This document shows, in pieces, positions 1 to 10,500 of a stretch of 64,000 bases of DNA. Made by a program: the position numbers and the translations under genes. A model generated the notes under the pieces. That model was given only the letters and a program-made list of their open reading frames with translations. It did not search any database and was not told where the DNA came from. Source of the stretch: Cladocopium goreaui (Eukaryota > Sar > Dinophyceae > Suessiales > Symbiodiniaceae); NCBI GenBank assembly GCA_947184155.2, contig CAMXCT020001779.1:780956-844955 (forward strand). The letters are read 5' to 3'. Within the stretch, counting starts at the first letter, position 1; every line of letters begins with the position of its first letter.

Positions 1-1026
1 GAAAAACTGACCCTTCATCCGACGAGTCTTCGTGCCTTCTGTCATCAAAGCGCTCCTTTTCAGCAGCACCAAAAGGTCCCCTGTCACCCTTGCGTCCAGG
101 TGAGCTGGAGTCCTCGCTGCTGGACTTGCCACCTCCAAACAGTCTTCCCCTTTTTGGGGAGTCAGCTGAACTTGAACGCCGCCTCTTGCGACTGCGACTC
201 CTCTTCCGACTGCGATCAGCCTTCCTCTTCCCTCTGGCTGAGCCAGGTCCAGAGTCATCACGCCTCTTCTTTTTCTTGGCCTTCTTTTTCTCGTCCCCAC
301 GTTCAGGAGACCCCTCACTGCGTCTCTTTTTATCCTTCTTCTTCTTCTTTTTGTCGCCTGATGCAGGCCTCTTGCGCTTGTCTCCCTTCTTCTGAGAGTT
401 CTCCTCAGCTGCTGCTAGCTCCTTCTTCAATCTACTGATCTGTTTGCGCATGTCCTCACGACCTTCATCCTCTGAGGAGTCTGAACCATCAGATGAGGCT
501 TTCTCCTCCTGGCCAACCCAGGGTAAACCATGTCCCTCACCTGGCGTTACTGGCTTGGTGAGACCTTTCAGGTGGGGTTCCATGATGGCAAAGCATGGCC
601 TGGTGAAAAGCCAGGTAGGCGACTTGCTCTGATTGACCTCATCAGTCAGAAGACGAAAGGTCTCCACATGGATCAACTTCTGCCTCCCTAACTTCTCTTG
701 GCACTCGTGGGAATTGCCGTCGCAGAAGTGGTAGGTCGCCTTCTTTCTCAGGGAATGCCCTGGTCCTTCAGTAGCCCACCAACTATAGTGGGAGTCAGAG
801 GCGCACAGATACTGACAGTCCACGAAGTGTCCTGCCGGACCTGTGGCCTTCTTCTCCAGCACCTTCACCACTATCGTGCCTTGGGTATGACCTGCGTCAT
901 CCCTGACAGCACATTCCAAGAGCTGTCCTTCCTTGAAGCCAAATTTAAACCAGGCTTCACGGTCGTTTTCTCCCCCCAGCCACCGCATCGTGACCGAGGG
1001 GGTAATGGCTGGAGCGTGGTTGCTCC
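1..1026 (-). CDS. 3' part of an unrecognised gene with a Lys/Arg/Ser-rich tail (partial, runs off window start)
   Basis: One reading frame stays open from about 1062 to base 1. The frame is preceded by an in-frame TAA, and an AG|G acceptor (TCAG|GGAGC) would start the exon at 1026. A first possible Met is at 988-986. The first ~160 residues form a compact region rich in Trp, Cys and His (for example CQYLCASDSHYSWW and FCDGNSHEC), possibly metal-binding. A charged helix follows (RKQISRLKKELAAAEEN), then a long low-complexity tail of KKKKKK, RSRKRSRSRKRR and Ser/Asp blocks like nuclear RS-type proteins. I do not recognise the folded part. The protein continues beyond the window. The open frame and its composition argue strongly for real coding sequence. 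Confidence 0.7.
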
Positions 1027-2020
1027 CTGAGCCAAAACTAACCGCATATTCGATATAGAATCGTTAATGTCTGCACTACACTACACAGGTTACGTTACGC
1101 TGGACAACACTAGGATAAATATATATATATATACAAATTCATATCCCGAAACACAGGGATACAAATGTACATAATACAATATTTATACGTATATTATGTA
1201 TAATTAAGTACACCTAATAATTATATATATATATATATTATCGTATATATATATTATATATTATAAATATATTCATGGATATCGGCTGGGTATGAGAGAA
1301 TGTCACTTGTGGTGAGACGGGCCTCTGGTTGTGATAACTGCCTGCTTGGTCCGCGCAGCGATAGCACCGCGACACAACTTCGCCAAGCTGTCGCCATGGG
1401 TGTGGGTCAGCCCTATGCAAAGACATGAGACATCATGAGACTAAAAAGGGACCCAAGCATGGAAAGATATGGAAAGAATGTTTTCTTAATTATTTAATTC
1501 TTTCTCCAAAAGAAGTCCCAACACTCTCGAAACATATCTGCTGATCCACCTATTTGCCTCATCAACATACAGGAATGTCTCCCATGGCTTTTGGCCAAAG
1601 GGACTTGTTGGGTAGATCAGCAAATTCGCTAGCAATGTGGCTTTTGGCCAATGGTAAACCATCCCTTGGCAGATATCAGAAATGTGTTTTTTCAAGACAT
1701 GCAAAATGCATCCCAATTGGAGGTTTTTGACTTGGGTATTGTAATGATTGTAATGGTCACATTCCGGGTGAAGCAAGCAAACGGGAGAATTGGGATCAAC
1801 AAAATGCAGAAAAAGAATGGATGGGATTAGATGGTAAAACACAGCAAACTCCGAATGGGGTTTCCAAGGTCCGAAATTGTGGCCATAAAACCATGACTTT
1901 ACATATGTTTTATCTGTGTCCGTGTCTCTGTCTGTGGAACGTATCTGTATACTTTCACAGTGTACATCTAAAACGGTTGTTCAAAACATATTTCTAATGT
2001 GCAGTTTTTCATGCCCAATC
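1027..2020. other. AT-rich spacer with TA microsatellite
   Basis: Runs of TA dinucleotides occupy roughly 1118-1275. The only coding candidate is the minus-strand exon listed at 1486-1842. Confidence 0.6.
1486..1842 (-). CDS. Candidate exon, unrecognised
   Basis: A 118-codon minus-strand frame with protein-like composition (segments such as QLGCILHVLKKHISDIC and SRYVSRVLGLLLEKEL). It opens at a GTG rather than ATG, so it would be an internal or terminal exon, not a whole gene. No family is recognised and no neighbouring exon is clear, so it may be chance or a pseudogene piece. Confidence 0.3.
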   Translation of the reverse strand: MFYHLIPSILFLHFVDPNSPVCLLHPECDHYNHYNTQVKNLQLGCILHVLKKHISDICQGMVYHWPKATLLANLLIYPTSPFGQKPWETFLYVDEANRWISRYVSRVLGLLLEKELNN

Positions 2021-2099
2021 TGCAAGACATCCAGAAGCACCTGTCCAAAGTGGCAAGTCACGGCCATGCCACAGCCAAAGTGCTTCAAGATGTCTTGCA
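2021..2099. other. Long imperfect hairpin
   Basis: The ends TGCAAGACATC and GATGTCTTGCA are perfect complements. Further in, AAGCAC pairs with GTGCTT and GTGGCA with TGCCAC, separated by small internal loops. The arms are about 33-36 bases with a loop of about 11. The geometry resembles a microRNA precursor or a very small palindromic element. No transcript evidence can be seen. Confidence 0.5.
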
Positions 2100-2998
2100 C
2101 CGGCGCGTCACAGCGGCGCAGTGGCACAGTTCGGTCACATCATAATTTTAAAGTAAAATCCATCTGAATCCGTTTCAATCACGTGCCCGATTGGGTTAGG
2201 GCTCCACGTGTTTCAGACGCAGCTATGTACTGTCCCCGTTCCAATGAGGTAATTCGACCAGTTCAGCTGCCCGCTCACCATCTACAGTCACTTTCAATGG
2301 GACTTGCAGTAAACCAATCAATCTGACATAGAACCCAAAAATGCAGTGTCCCAAGACATGGGAATGGGGACACCACCATTGTTTGGTTATCTCTTAGCTT
2401 CATTATATAAATCTAGCTTGTTTATGTATGTATATATATATACACATATGTATACATCAAATAATGGTTCCGATCTAAGTGGGAATTCTGCGAAAATATG
2501 GCACCCCAAAATCCGGCCGTCTATCACGCTTTGTCCCAGGTGTTCATCCATGTTCGACAAGCCCATGCATATTACTTCAACAAGGTTGAGCGTCCTTGTG
2601 AAGCCAAGTTGGGTTACAAATGTCTACACCTAGGTTAATTATGGCTTATAGACTTATAGATGTTTATAGTACATATATCATAATATATCATGATATATTT
2701 ATTGGAAGATATAATTACTATTATGTATTAATATGTATTAATATGTATTATATGGTATGTTCTACTGTTTGTGGTAAAACTAAACCTTATGAAACATTTC
2801 TGGGGGGCCCACTGCATGATCTGACGCCCACACAATTCACTTTCCAAGCTGCAATTCCAGGAGAAAAAATGTTAAAAATAGGAAGCCCCAAAGCCTCAAA
2901 TGTGGGTCATGTTCAGTCTGCATTCTTCAACCACAGCCGCTATAGCCATCCCATGACATAGTATGGATCACTTTTCCGGCAGGAATAATCAATGGTAA

Positions 2999-3102
2999 TA
3001 CCCTCTGGTAATTTAACATAGCTATTGAAAATGATGATTTATAGTGGATTTTCCCATTGAAAATGGTGATTTTCCATAGCTATGTTAGTTTACCAGAGGG
3101 TA
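2999..3102. mobile_element. Palindromic MITE, copy 1
   Basis: The element begins TACCCTCTGGTAA and ends TTACCAGAGGGTA (one mismatch allowed at the inner end). Its arms are near-complementary throughout, with AACATAGCTAT opposite ATAGCTATGTT, so the whole 104 bp folds on itself. TA at each end fits a TA target duplication as in Tc1/mariner-type MITEs. It contains no coding capacity. Related copies lie at 4917 and 6702. Confidence 0.7.
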
Positions 3103-4916
3103 AATCACATTTCTTTAAGAATAGGAAGCAACCCCATCCACACTGCTATGGCTACGTGTCTGCGGGAACTGCGGTGAACTGGGCACATCAAGCCACTCAC
3201 CAAAGCACACTCTCCTGGGTCCTGGCCAGGAAAATCTTGCTGAAGTCCTGTTGAAGCTTTGTTGATCCGAACTTAAATGGATTTTTTTTGGGATAGTGGT
3301 ACTGAATAATCATCTTATACTTTCATCCCATGATGAAGATCATCAATTTTCACATTTTTTTCCAGCCAAAATAGGTGCATTCACCTATGTTCAGACACAC
3401 CCACACAAGGGACCGATCATCGTGGCAACTTCATATGGCTCCGAAGCCTCATCCTGCCGAAAACGTCTGGTTTTATGGGCTGTCTGTACCGTGGTGCACA
3501 CCAAATTTTATGACAATTTCATGGAGAAAATATGAGAAAATCAGAAAATCATCCACTCAAATTGATTTTTCTCAAAAAAAAAACCTCTCCAGATATAGCC
3601 ACTGACTCGCGAAAACCGTCCCACCTTTTCCGATCTGAGTCAGCTGACTCCCGAGTACATCTCGGAGGCAAGCTGCAAGGTCCTCCCTGCAACTGATGGG
3701 ATCCAGTCGCAGGGCATTTCCTGATCCGACTGGCCACATGGAAAAATGACATGGAAAACTCCATGGAAAACTCTATGGAAAACTCTGTAGACTCGATAGG
3801 TCGCCCATTTACATCCACACTGATCATGGATATTCATGGATATTCATGGATCTTTTTAATGATTGAACTTGAAATCATCGAATTTGAGCACAAACAAAGG
3901 AGAGCCAGAGCATTTTTGCCACATGTGGCTACAAAGGAGAAGATCCATTGACCATCATCCAAGGTTATCAAGGTTTATAGATGGAGAGGCGTTGGTTTTC
4001 ACAGAGGCATCGTCAAAGAATTGGTCATCTGGCTCTGTCAATGCGGGACACCCTCCAAATGGCCATCGTATAGGAAAAAAATATGTTTAACCATCTTAAC
4101 TACCCTTATGAACAAACAAAGCCAATATATCCCAATATAATGTATATATATATATAGTACCCTGGGCCAACTCAGAGACGCTGCTTCTCTGAAGAAAAAC
4201 AGTTGACCAAGTCGTAACGCATCAAACCGTATCAAACCGTATCAAACCGTATCAAACCGTATCAAATCATCAAATTGTCATCGTCGTCATCGTCACCATC
4301 ACCTATGGATAGTTCTGGTAAGTATTCGATCTTACCAGTCGCATGGCCAGTCGCCGCACGACTAACACCACCGAGCGTCTGCTTCTTCAATGCGGAACTC
4401 GTGAACGCCTCCCCGTCCCAAACTAATCTCTTGGAGGTCCCATAGTTTGGGTCCTCAAAATCAATGGAGATTGTCTAAATTGCCATTTTAGTATGGGGAA
4501 TGTTCAGAGTTGGAAGCTTCGAGTTTCTGAATCTGTAAATGTGGACTGTCAAACTCCAGTTTGTTTAGGTGAACTGTCGACTATCTGAGATATCTGTCTT
4601 CCCCAGGCGCCTGCCAAGATACAGGTCCCATTCTTTAACTCCTGCGGAAGAAAAATTCCAATTTGGGATAGTATTGGGGATATATAATATATATATATTA
4701 TATTATATATATATATATATCTTATTGGGGATATACAGTAATAGGATTGGTAGCCCAATATATTCAAAATATTATGATCTTTTGGGGATTTTTTATAGGA
4801 TTCTGAAGCATTTTGGAATGGCACAGTCGGACATCCCGACATCCCGACATCCCGACATCGACTCAGATGACCAAGGGCCCTGTGAAAAGCCGGCAGCTAG
4901 TAACCATGAAGGCTGC
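3103..4916. other. Spacer with short tandem repeats
   Basis: No credible gene seen. It holds three steps of a ~15-base CCATGGAAAACT-like repeat (3748-3786), four perfect copies of ATCAAACCGT (4221-4260), TA tracts at ~4140-4157 and ~4680-4720, and a short GACATCCC tandem (4834-4860). Confidence 0.5.
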
Positions 4917-5002
4917 TACCCTCTGGTAATTTGCTATTGAAAATGGCCATTTATAGTGGATTTTCCCATTAAAAATGGTGATTTTCCATATACCAGAGGC
5001 TA
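4917..5002. mobile_element. Palindromic MITE, copy 2 (shortened)
   Basis: Same termini as copy 1 (TACCCTCTGGTAA ... TACCAGAGGCTA), and the internal TTTATAGTGGATTTTCCC is identical to copy 1. The AACATAGCTAT blocks next to each terminus are deleted, giving 86 bp. The right terminus has one changed base (GAGGCTA for GAGGGTA). Confidence 0.65.
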
Positions 5003-6701
5003 ACCCCAACAATAAACACTTCCCAATGCTATCCCCAATCCGCAACGGATTTGCCACGCCGGGCCGTGTTTCCAAAAAAAACTCCTGTGGATCGGAAGGC
5101 TCTAAGACCTGATCAGGGCCATTGGGTTGGGATGCTCCGCTGTCTCGTTCCATTCTATGTGAACCGCGGACAAGCAAAACCCCGTGTCATTTTCACAATC
5201 CCATCAGGAATCTTAATTGATATATTATATAACAAAATATCTTCTGTGAAGTGTCAAATGTTGGATAATACTGGACAATGTAAATGATAAATGATATAAT
5301 ATGACAATTTTTAGCTGGGCATGCTGCTTCCATGTATGACCAAAGAACACAGGGGTACCAATCCCGGGGGGTCCCTCTCGAGATTTGAAAGACATAAATT
5401 GCGGGGCCTAACATCCTGCAGTGTTCATCTGGGCATTCCGGATGAACGCCGCAATTGGGTTAATTATTTGGGGTTGAACCTACTTTCGGCCTGTTGTGGG
5501 TTATTTGGTGGCAATGCACGCTCTATGCTGAGCCGAGTTGGGTTGAGCCTTTTTAGCGGCCACGCTTGGGTCTATGTTGAGGCCATGTTGATTTGTTTCA
5601 ATCCAAATTTTTGGCCAGCATTATTTTTCAATCGGCTGCAACACTTCTGCAACCAACATCATTCCTGCAAAGCCTACGGCTGCTCATAGTGATTTTCTGA
5701 TGCCCGTTCATCCAGGTTTCGCATTGAAAGTTTCAGTTTCCTCAACCATCCTGCAGTGTTTTTTGTGCTTACCCGCCCAGAGCCTCTATAAAATCACTGC
5801 TGTTGTCCCTGCCTTTCTCGAAGCTGCGTGTCCTATAATTTGAAGCTGCTAGCTCTGGTTTCTCTATAAAGTCATTCATGTTTTCATATCTATGTTTTCT
5901 ATAAAATTGGGGTTCCTAAAATTGGGGATCCTAACCCCAAAATTCAAACTAGATAAAACGTTTTATAGCGATGGAGGACCCTCGTGATTCTATAGGGAGG
6001 TTAGGTAACCGGGTAACCCCTTCAAAGAACTTGGGTCAGTTCAGCCTCAAAACCAGGGGACGACTCTCAGGGAGCATCTCCGTCCGGATCTGCCTTTCAT
6101 GTTTGTTCATGTTTTTGTTTCCTCTTTCGGATCACTGGGATCCCAACACAGGAAAGTCGTTTCCAGGTGCCATTGGTGGAATTGTTGTCCATGATTTTTG
6201 CACCTCGGCTTCGATCTGCCATGGCATGCCATTGGGCCATGGTTTTTTCGACCATCCAGTGGGACCAGAAACGGAGCCCAGGCCCATTCAGCAGACCAAG
6301 TACAACCATGTACAACCATGTACAACCAACAAAACTGGGCTCTAGGCAGGGCTAGGCTACCTATATGAGCTGCAAATAGCTGCAAATTGTTAACCTTGAA
6401 CCCAATCATGGACTCAAGCCGGGGAATTATGGGAATTGGTATTAAACCATATTAAACCATATTAAATAAATAAGTCAATGAGCATGGTGTAGAGTATGAC
6501 TCATATATGACCCTAATTTCCATGTTTGCAACTGTTCATTTTTTGTTTTTTTTTTAATGAAAACCAAGGCCGAAGGCCGAGGGATTGCACATGCACCGCC
6601 CACATGGTGCTACCATTGCCGGAAACACCTCTTGACATTGGCACGAACAGCCGCGGTTAATCGTACATACTTCAGCACCTGTTTTTTGTCAAAACATTGG
6701 A
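5003..6701. other. Spacer without recognised gene
   Basis: Plus-strand frames at 5321-5689 and 5971-6345 are open but show no family signature and no exon signals. I see no convincing gene, only AT-rich stretches and short direct repeats (three GTACAACCAT-like copies at ~6300-6325). Confidence 0.4.
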
Positions 6702-6805
6702 TACCCTCCGGTAAACTAACGTAACTATGGAAAATCACCATTTTTCATGGGAAAATTCACTATAAATGGTGATTTTCAATAGCTATGTTAAATTACCAGA
6801 GGGTA
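6702..6805. mobile_element. Palindromic MITE, copy 3 (inverted relative to copy 1)
   Basis: It begins TACCCTCCGGTAA and ends TTACCAGAGGGTA. The internal spacer appears as the reverse complement of copy 1 (GGGAAAATTCACTATAAA), so the element inserted in the opposite orientation. Length is 104 bp, the same as copy 1. Confidence 0.7.
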
Positions 6806-6920
6806 ACAGGGATTAAATAAACCAAAGAAACATGGTGGATATTGAAAAAATATTGACGATTTTATGGTAATTTCCAAGGGATTGAACCCAACAAAAATGA
6901 TATATTGATGGGAAATATCA

Positions 6921-6966
6921 TCCAGTAAACTCACATAGGCTATGGAAAATGGCTCTATAGTAATGG
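6921..6966. mobile_element. MITE fragment (copy 4)
   Basis: TCCAGTAAACTCACATAGGC followed by TATGGAAAATGGC matches one arm of the MITE family in diverged form. The other arm is missing. Confidence 0.4.
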
Positions 6967-7059
6967 TTTATATGAAGAAATTTGTTAAAATTGATGCCAC
7001 AACTTTTTTGATGCTGAGCCCCCCCCCCAGACCTGCCCGCCCAAAAGCCCCCCATGTCC

Positions 7060-7262
7060 CCTTGGACATGTATGATGACACAGGCATGGCACGTCTTTCA
7101 TGCAAATTCCATGACATGTCATACATGGACATGATGCCACGGTCATGGCAAGACATCCCGTGTTCAGACATGACATGTCATACATGGACATGCCATGGTC
7201 ATGGCACATCATGCCATGTTCCCATCTGTGACCATGACATGACAAGCTCCACATGAAGCAGG
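7060..7262. repeat. CATG-rich repeat marking the edge of the CATG domain
   Basis: Dense CATG-containing words (CATGACATGTCATACATGGACATG and variants, each quoted only in part here) begin abruptly near 7060. To the left, CATG is ordinary in frequency. To the right it dominates non-coding sequence for about 22 kb. Confidence 0.65.
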
Positions 7263-7289
7263 TCATGCTCCCAACTCATTTTCAACCAT

Positions 7290-7575
7290 TCATTTCTTGA
7301 AGATTGGTTTCAAAACTCCTTTCGGTTTCGAAGTACTGGCCGCCTCTCTATCCTTGCGGTGAAAATGTGAAACGGTGGAATCTACAATGGCATTGAACAT
7401 TGCCACATTTTTGGGTTCTTCTCCCTTCAACAACTCTTTTTTGACAGCTTCCCTCACATCTTGGAGCGATAAAGCTTTGGGGTCCGATTCCTCCATCAAG
7501 TTTTTTACAAATTTCTTGACTTCTTTCTTGAAGTCTCGCTGATCAGGGGACTCATCTTTCTTCTTTGGCATTCCT
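7290..7575 (-). CDS. Last exon: basic, helical domain (DEK_C-like?)
   Basis: An acceptor CGCAG|GAATG precedes the frame, which starts MPKKKDESPDQRDFKKEVKK and ends at TAA 7290. The segment DPKALSLQDVREAVKKEL...FNAIVDSTVSHFH resembles a DEK C-terminal-type DNA-binding helix bundle, only weakly. The end VLKPIFKK is basic. It could equally be a small separate gene of 93 codons, because it begins with ATG. Confidence 0.5.
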
Positions 7576-10500
7576 GCGTGGGGTCGGACAGTGGGCTAGT
7601 GTTAATGTTGCATGAATTTGGGACACCCATGACAGGCATGCAAGTCCATGGTGGTAAACGAAACCATGACTCAAACATGACACACATGGGAAACATGGCC
7701 AACAAACATGAATACCCACGGTCCCTAACATGGCAAGCATGGTCAAACTCCATGGATGACAAACATGAAACTCCATGTGTGGCAAGCATGGGCTGGCCAA
7801 TTGGGCTGGCCAATTGGGCTGGCCAATTTTTTCCAATTGGCCAGCATCATCCCGTCGTCCGCATGAGCCTGTGAGCACGGTACAAGGCTCCCCGCTGTGT
7901 GCTGGACATTTTCAATCCAGTCAGGTCTATATCCAGCTCTCCCTGGACTTTATCCAGGATGGAGAATGGAATTTGGTCCCCCGAGTCCAAGGTGAACCCC
8001 CAAATCCTGATTCGTGCAGGACTCACCACCGATGGCGGCAAGGGCTCGAGTTCGCCAACAGGAATGTCAGTTGTGGGCTGCCATCCACCAAACAAATCCA
8101 GGATCGCCTTCTTTCTACCAGCTTTGAGGTTGGCTTCTTTTGATTTTCCCGGGTGCCACCACTGAACTATTCCCGAGTCACCATCGACATCCACCACCTG
8201 GCCCATGACAAAGGGGAGCGCCTTCGAGTCATTCAAGGTGATGACGAAATCACCAACACAACACGAAGCATCCATGGCTGGGTCAGAATCTCCCACGGTG
8301 CCAAGCTGCACCAAACTCTCCAGAGGCATCCCAGGCATGTCCGCTCCTTCAAAGGGATGGGAAAGCAAGATGACCAACAAACATGAAACCCTTCTATACC
8401 GATACACATGTACTTGGAACAAACACGGCGGCAAACAAAACTATACTGCATGGCATGCATTGGCAGTGGCATGACAAACATGCAACATGTGGCATAAAAC
8501 ATTAATACCAGAAGTTTCTGGAACAGACATAGCAATCAATGGCATGCACTGGCCAACCCATACCCCATCATAATCACCCCATACCCAGTTTGTGAAACAG
8601 ACATGGCAGACATGGCAACTCCATGTGTGGCACACAAGGTCCTGGACAGTTGAGAAGGAGCATGTCATCAGGGACAATCGCGGAAGACTCCAAGCGACAT
8701 CCACGTGGTGCTCCGCCATGCATGATGTCACCCAACATCCTGTCAACTGGCATTGTGAAGTCAGTGTCAAACTGGGTCACCTGCTTCAGCCAAGCCATGC
8801 CAGCTCGCACATGATCATCCAAAAGGTTCATCGAGCCCAGCTGGATTTCAAGTTTAGACAAAAAGTCACTGAACTTTGCCTTCGCTTCATCCGTGAACTT
8901 GTGCTTCACATGGGGCGGCCTGGCTTGTGCCACCGTCGCAATGTTCTCCGGCGCCACCACCAGTCGGGGACGGCTCCACAGTTCATCACTGATATATTGC
9001 TTCCAGCGCACAAAGACCCCGCCCGTGGTGCGGAAAATTTCCAGATCGTGAACATTTCTCAGGTGGTGAATGTCCAATCCCAGCAAAGTTTTCAAGGCTT
9101 CAAAGTCCAGGGAGGCGTGCAGGTGGTCCCACTCCATTTTGTAGGACTTAAGGGTGGACACAATGATTTGTTTCATGTCATCTTCGCTGATGTAACTCTT
9201 TCCCATCAGCGACGCCTTGATGCGACTGAAGACCCTGTCACAGTGGCTGTGTGTGTGCCCAACAAGCTTGTACACGGTGCGGATCCTCCAAAACCGTGTC
9301 TGGTGTAGGGCACACAACAGCCATACACAGGCAGAGTAGACAATGCTGTTTTTAGTTTCCTGCAGCCGTGGTTGAAGGAAGAGGCATAATAGTGTCAACC
9401 AAAAGCGGTGGGAGTCAAAACAAGACAGAACCATTGTTCCAAGCAAGCTGGGAGAAAACTTTAGATCCCCACCTAGTCCTTGGGGGTGTTATCGGCACTG
9501 ATTGTCAAAGCTTCCGGCACCACGCCGGTGTCCATGACTTTCCGGTGGAAAGCCTGGAACAAGAGACTTCCCTGCATGTTGGCCCCGTGCTTGGAATCTC
9601 CCTCATACAGTGAGGTGAGGCCAACTGTGTCGTCCGGAGTTCCTGACCAAATGGTCGCGACCAGCCCGATGACGAGCACGAACCCGGTCTTCATCAGCGG
9701 GGTTGAACGCCTGGGATGGCCAATGCACATGTTCCATGGCAACATGCACTTGCTCCATGACAACATGCTCCATGACAACATGCATGCACATGTCCCATGA
9801 CAACATGCACTTGCTCCATGACAACATGCATGCACATGTCCCATGACAACATGCACTTGCTCCATGACAACATGCTCCATGACAACATGCATGCACATGT
9901 CCCATGACAACATGCACTTGCTCCATGACAACATGTTCCATGGCAACATGCATGCACATGTCCCATGACAACATGCACTTGCTCCATGACAACATTCATG
10001 CACATGTTCCATGGCAACATGCACATGTCCCATGACTGATGGACACCAAAGCTAAACATGCCATGCTAATGACAATTCCAGATGTAATGAGGCAAGGCCA
10101 CAGGCTGTGGATGCACGGCAGATTGGTCTTTGTTTGGTCCATCTTGTCCACTTGCAAGTGCCTTGGGTGATTCAATCACCAGAGACAGAAAGAACGTTGA
10201 CTAGAAAGGCTTGAGTTTTGTTTCTTGGGCCTGAACTTCAATTCGAGCTACCACTCGGCATTGTCTGACCGACGTGCCTGCTCCATGAGACGTTCGTCAG
10301 CCAAGCGCTGGCTTGCTTGGAAAGCATAATGCCTCCCAAGACGAAGCTTCAGAGCATCAAGCACTTCAGAATGCTGCCTAGATGTGGATGCAATCATGCC
10401 CTGCAGGAACTTGCACACTTGGCAGGCCACAAACATACTGGTGCGTGAGGCAATGACAACATGGAAGCATTCCTGGGGCAGGGAGATCATGAGGGGAACA

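Noticed and set aside
90..440. Plus-strand Ser/Leu/Phe-rich frames at the window start
   Set aside because: They are the reverse of the Lys/Arg/Ser-rich tail of the minus-strand gene at 1-1026.
9473..10059. Met/His/Cys-rich frames across the CATG tandem repeat
   Set aside because: Only the part at 9477-9712 is coding. The remainder is intron repeat read through.
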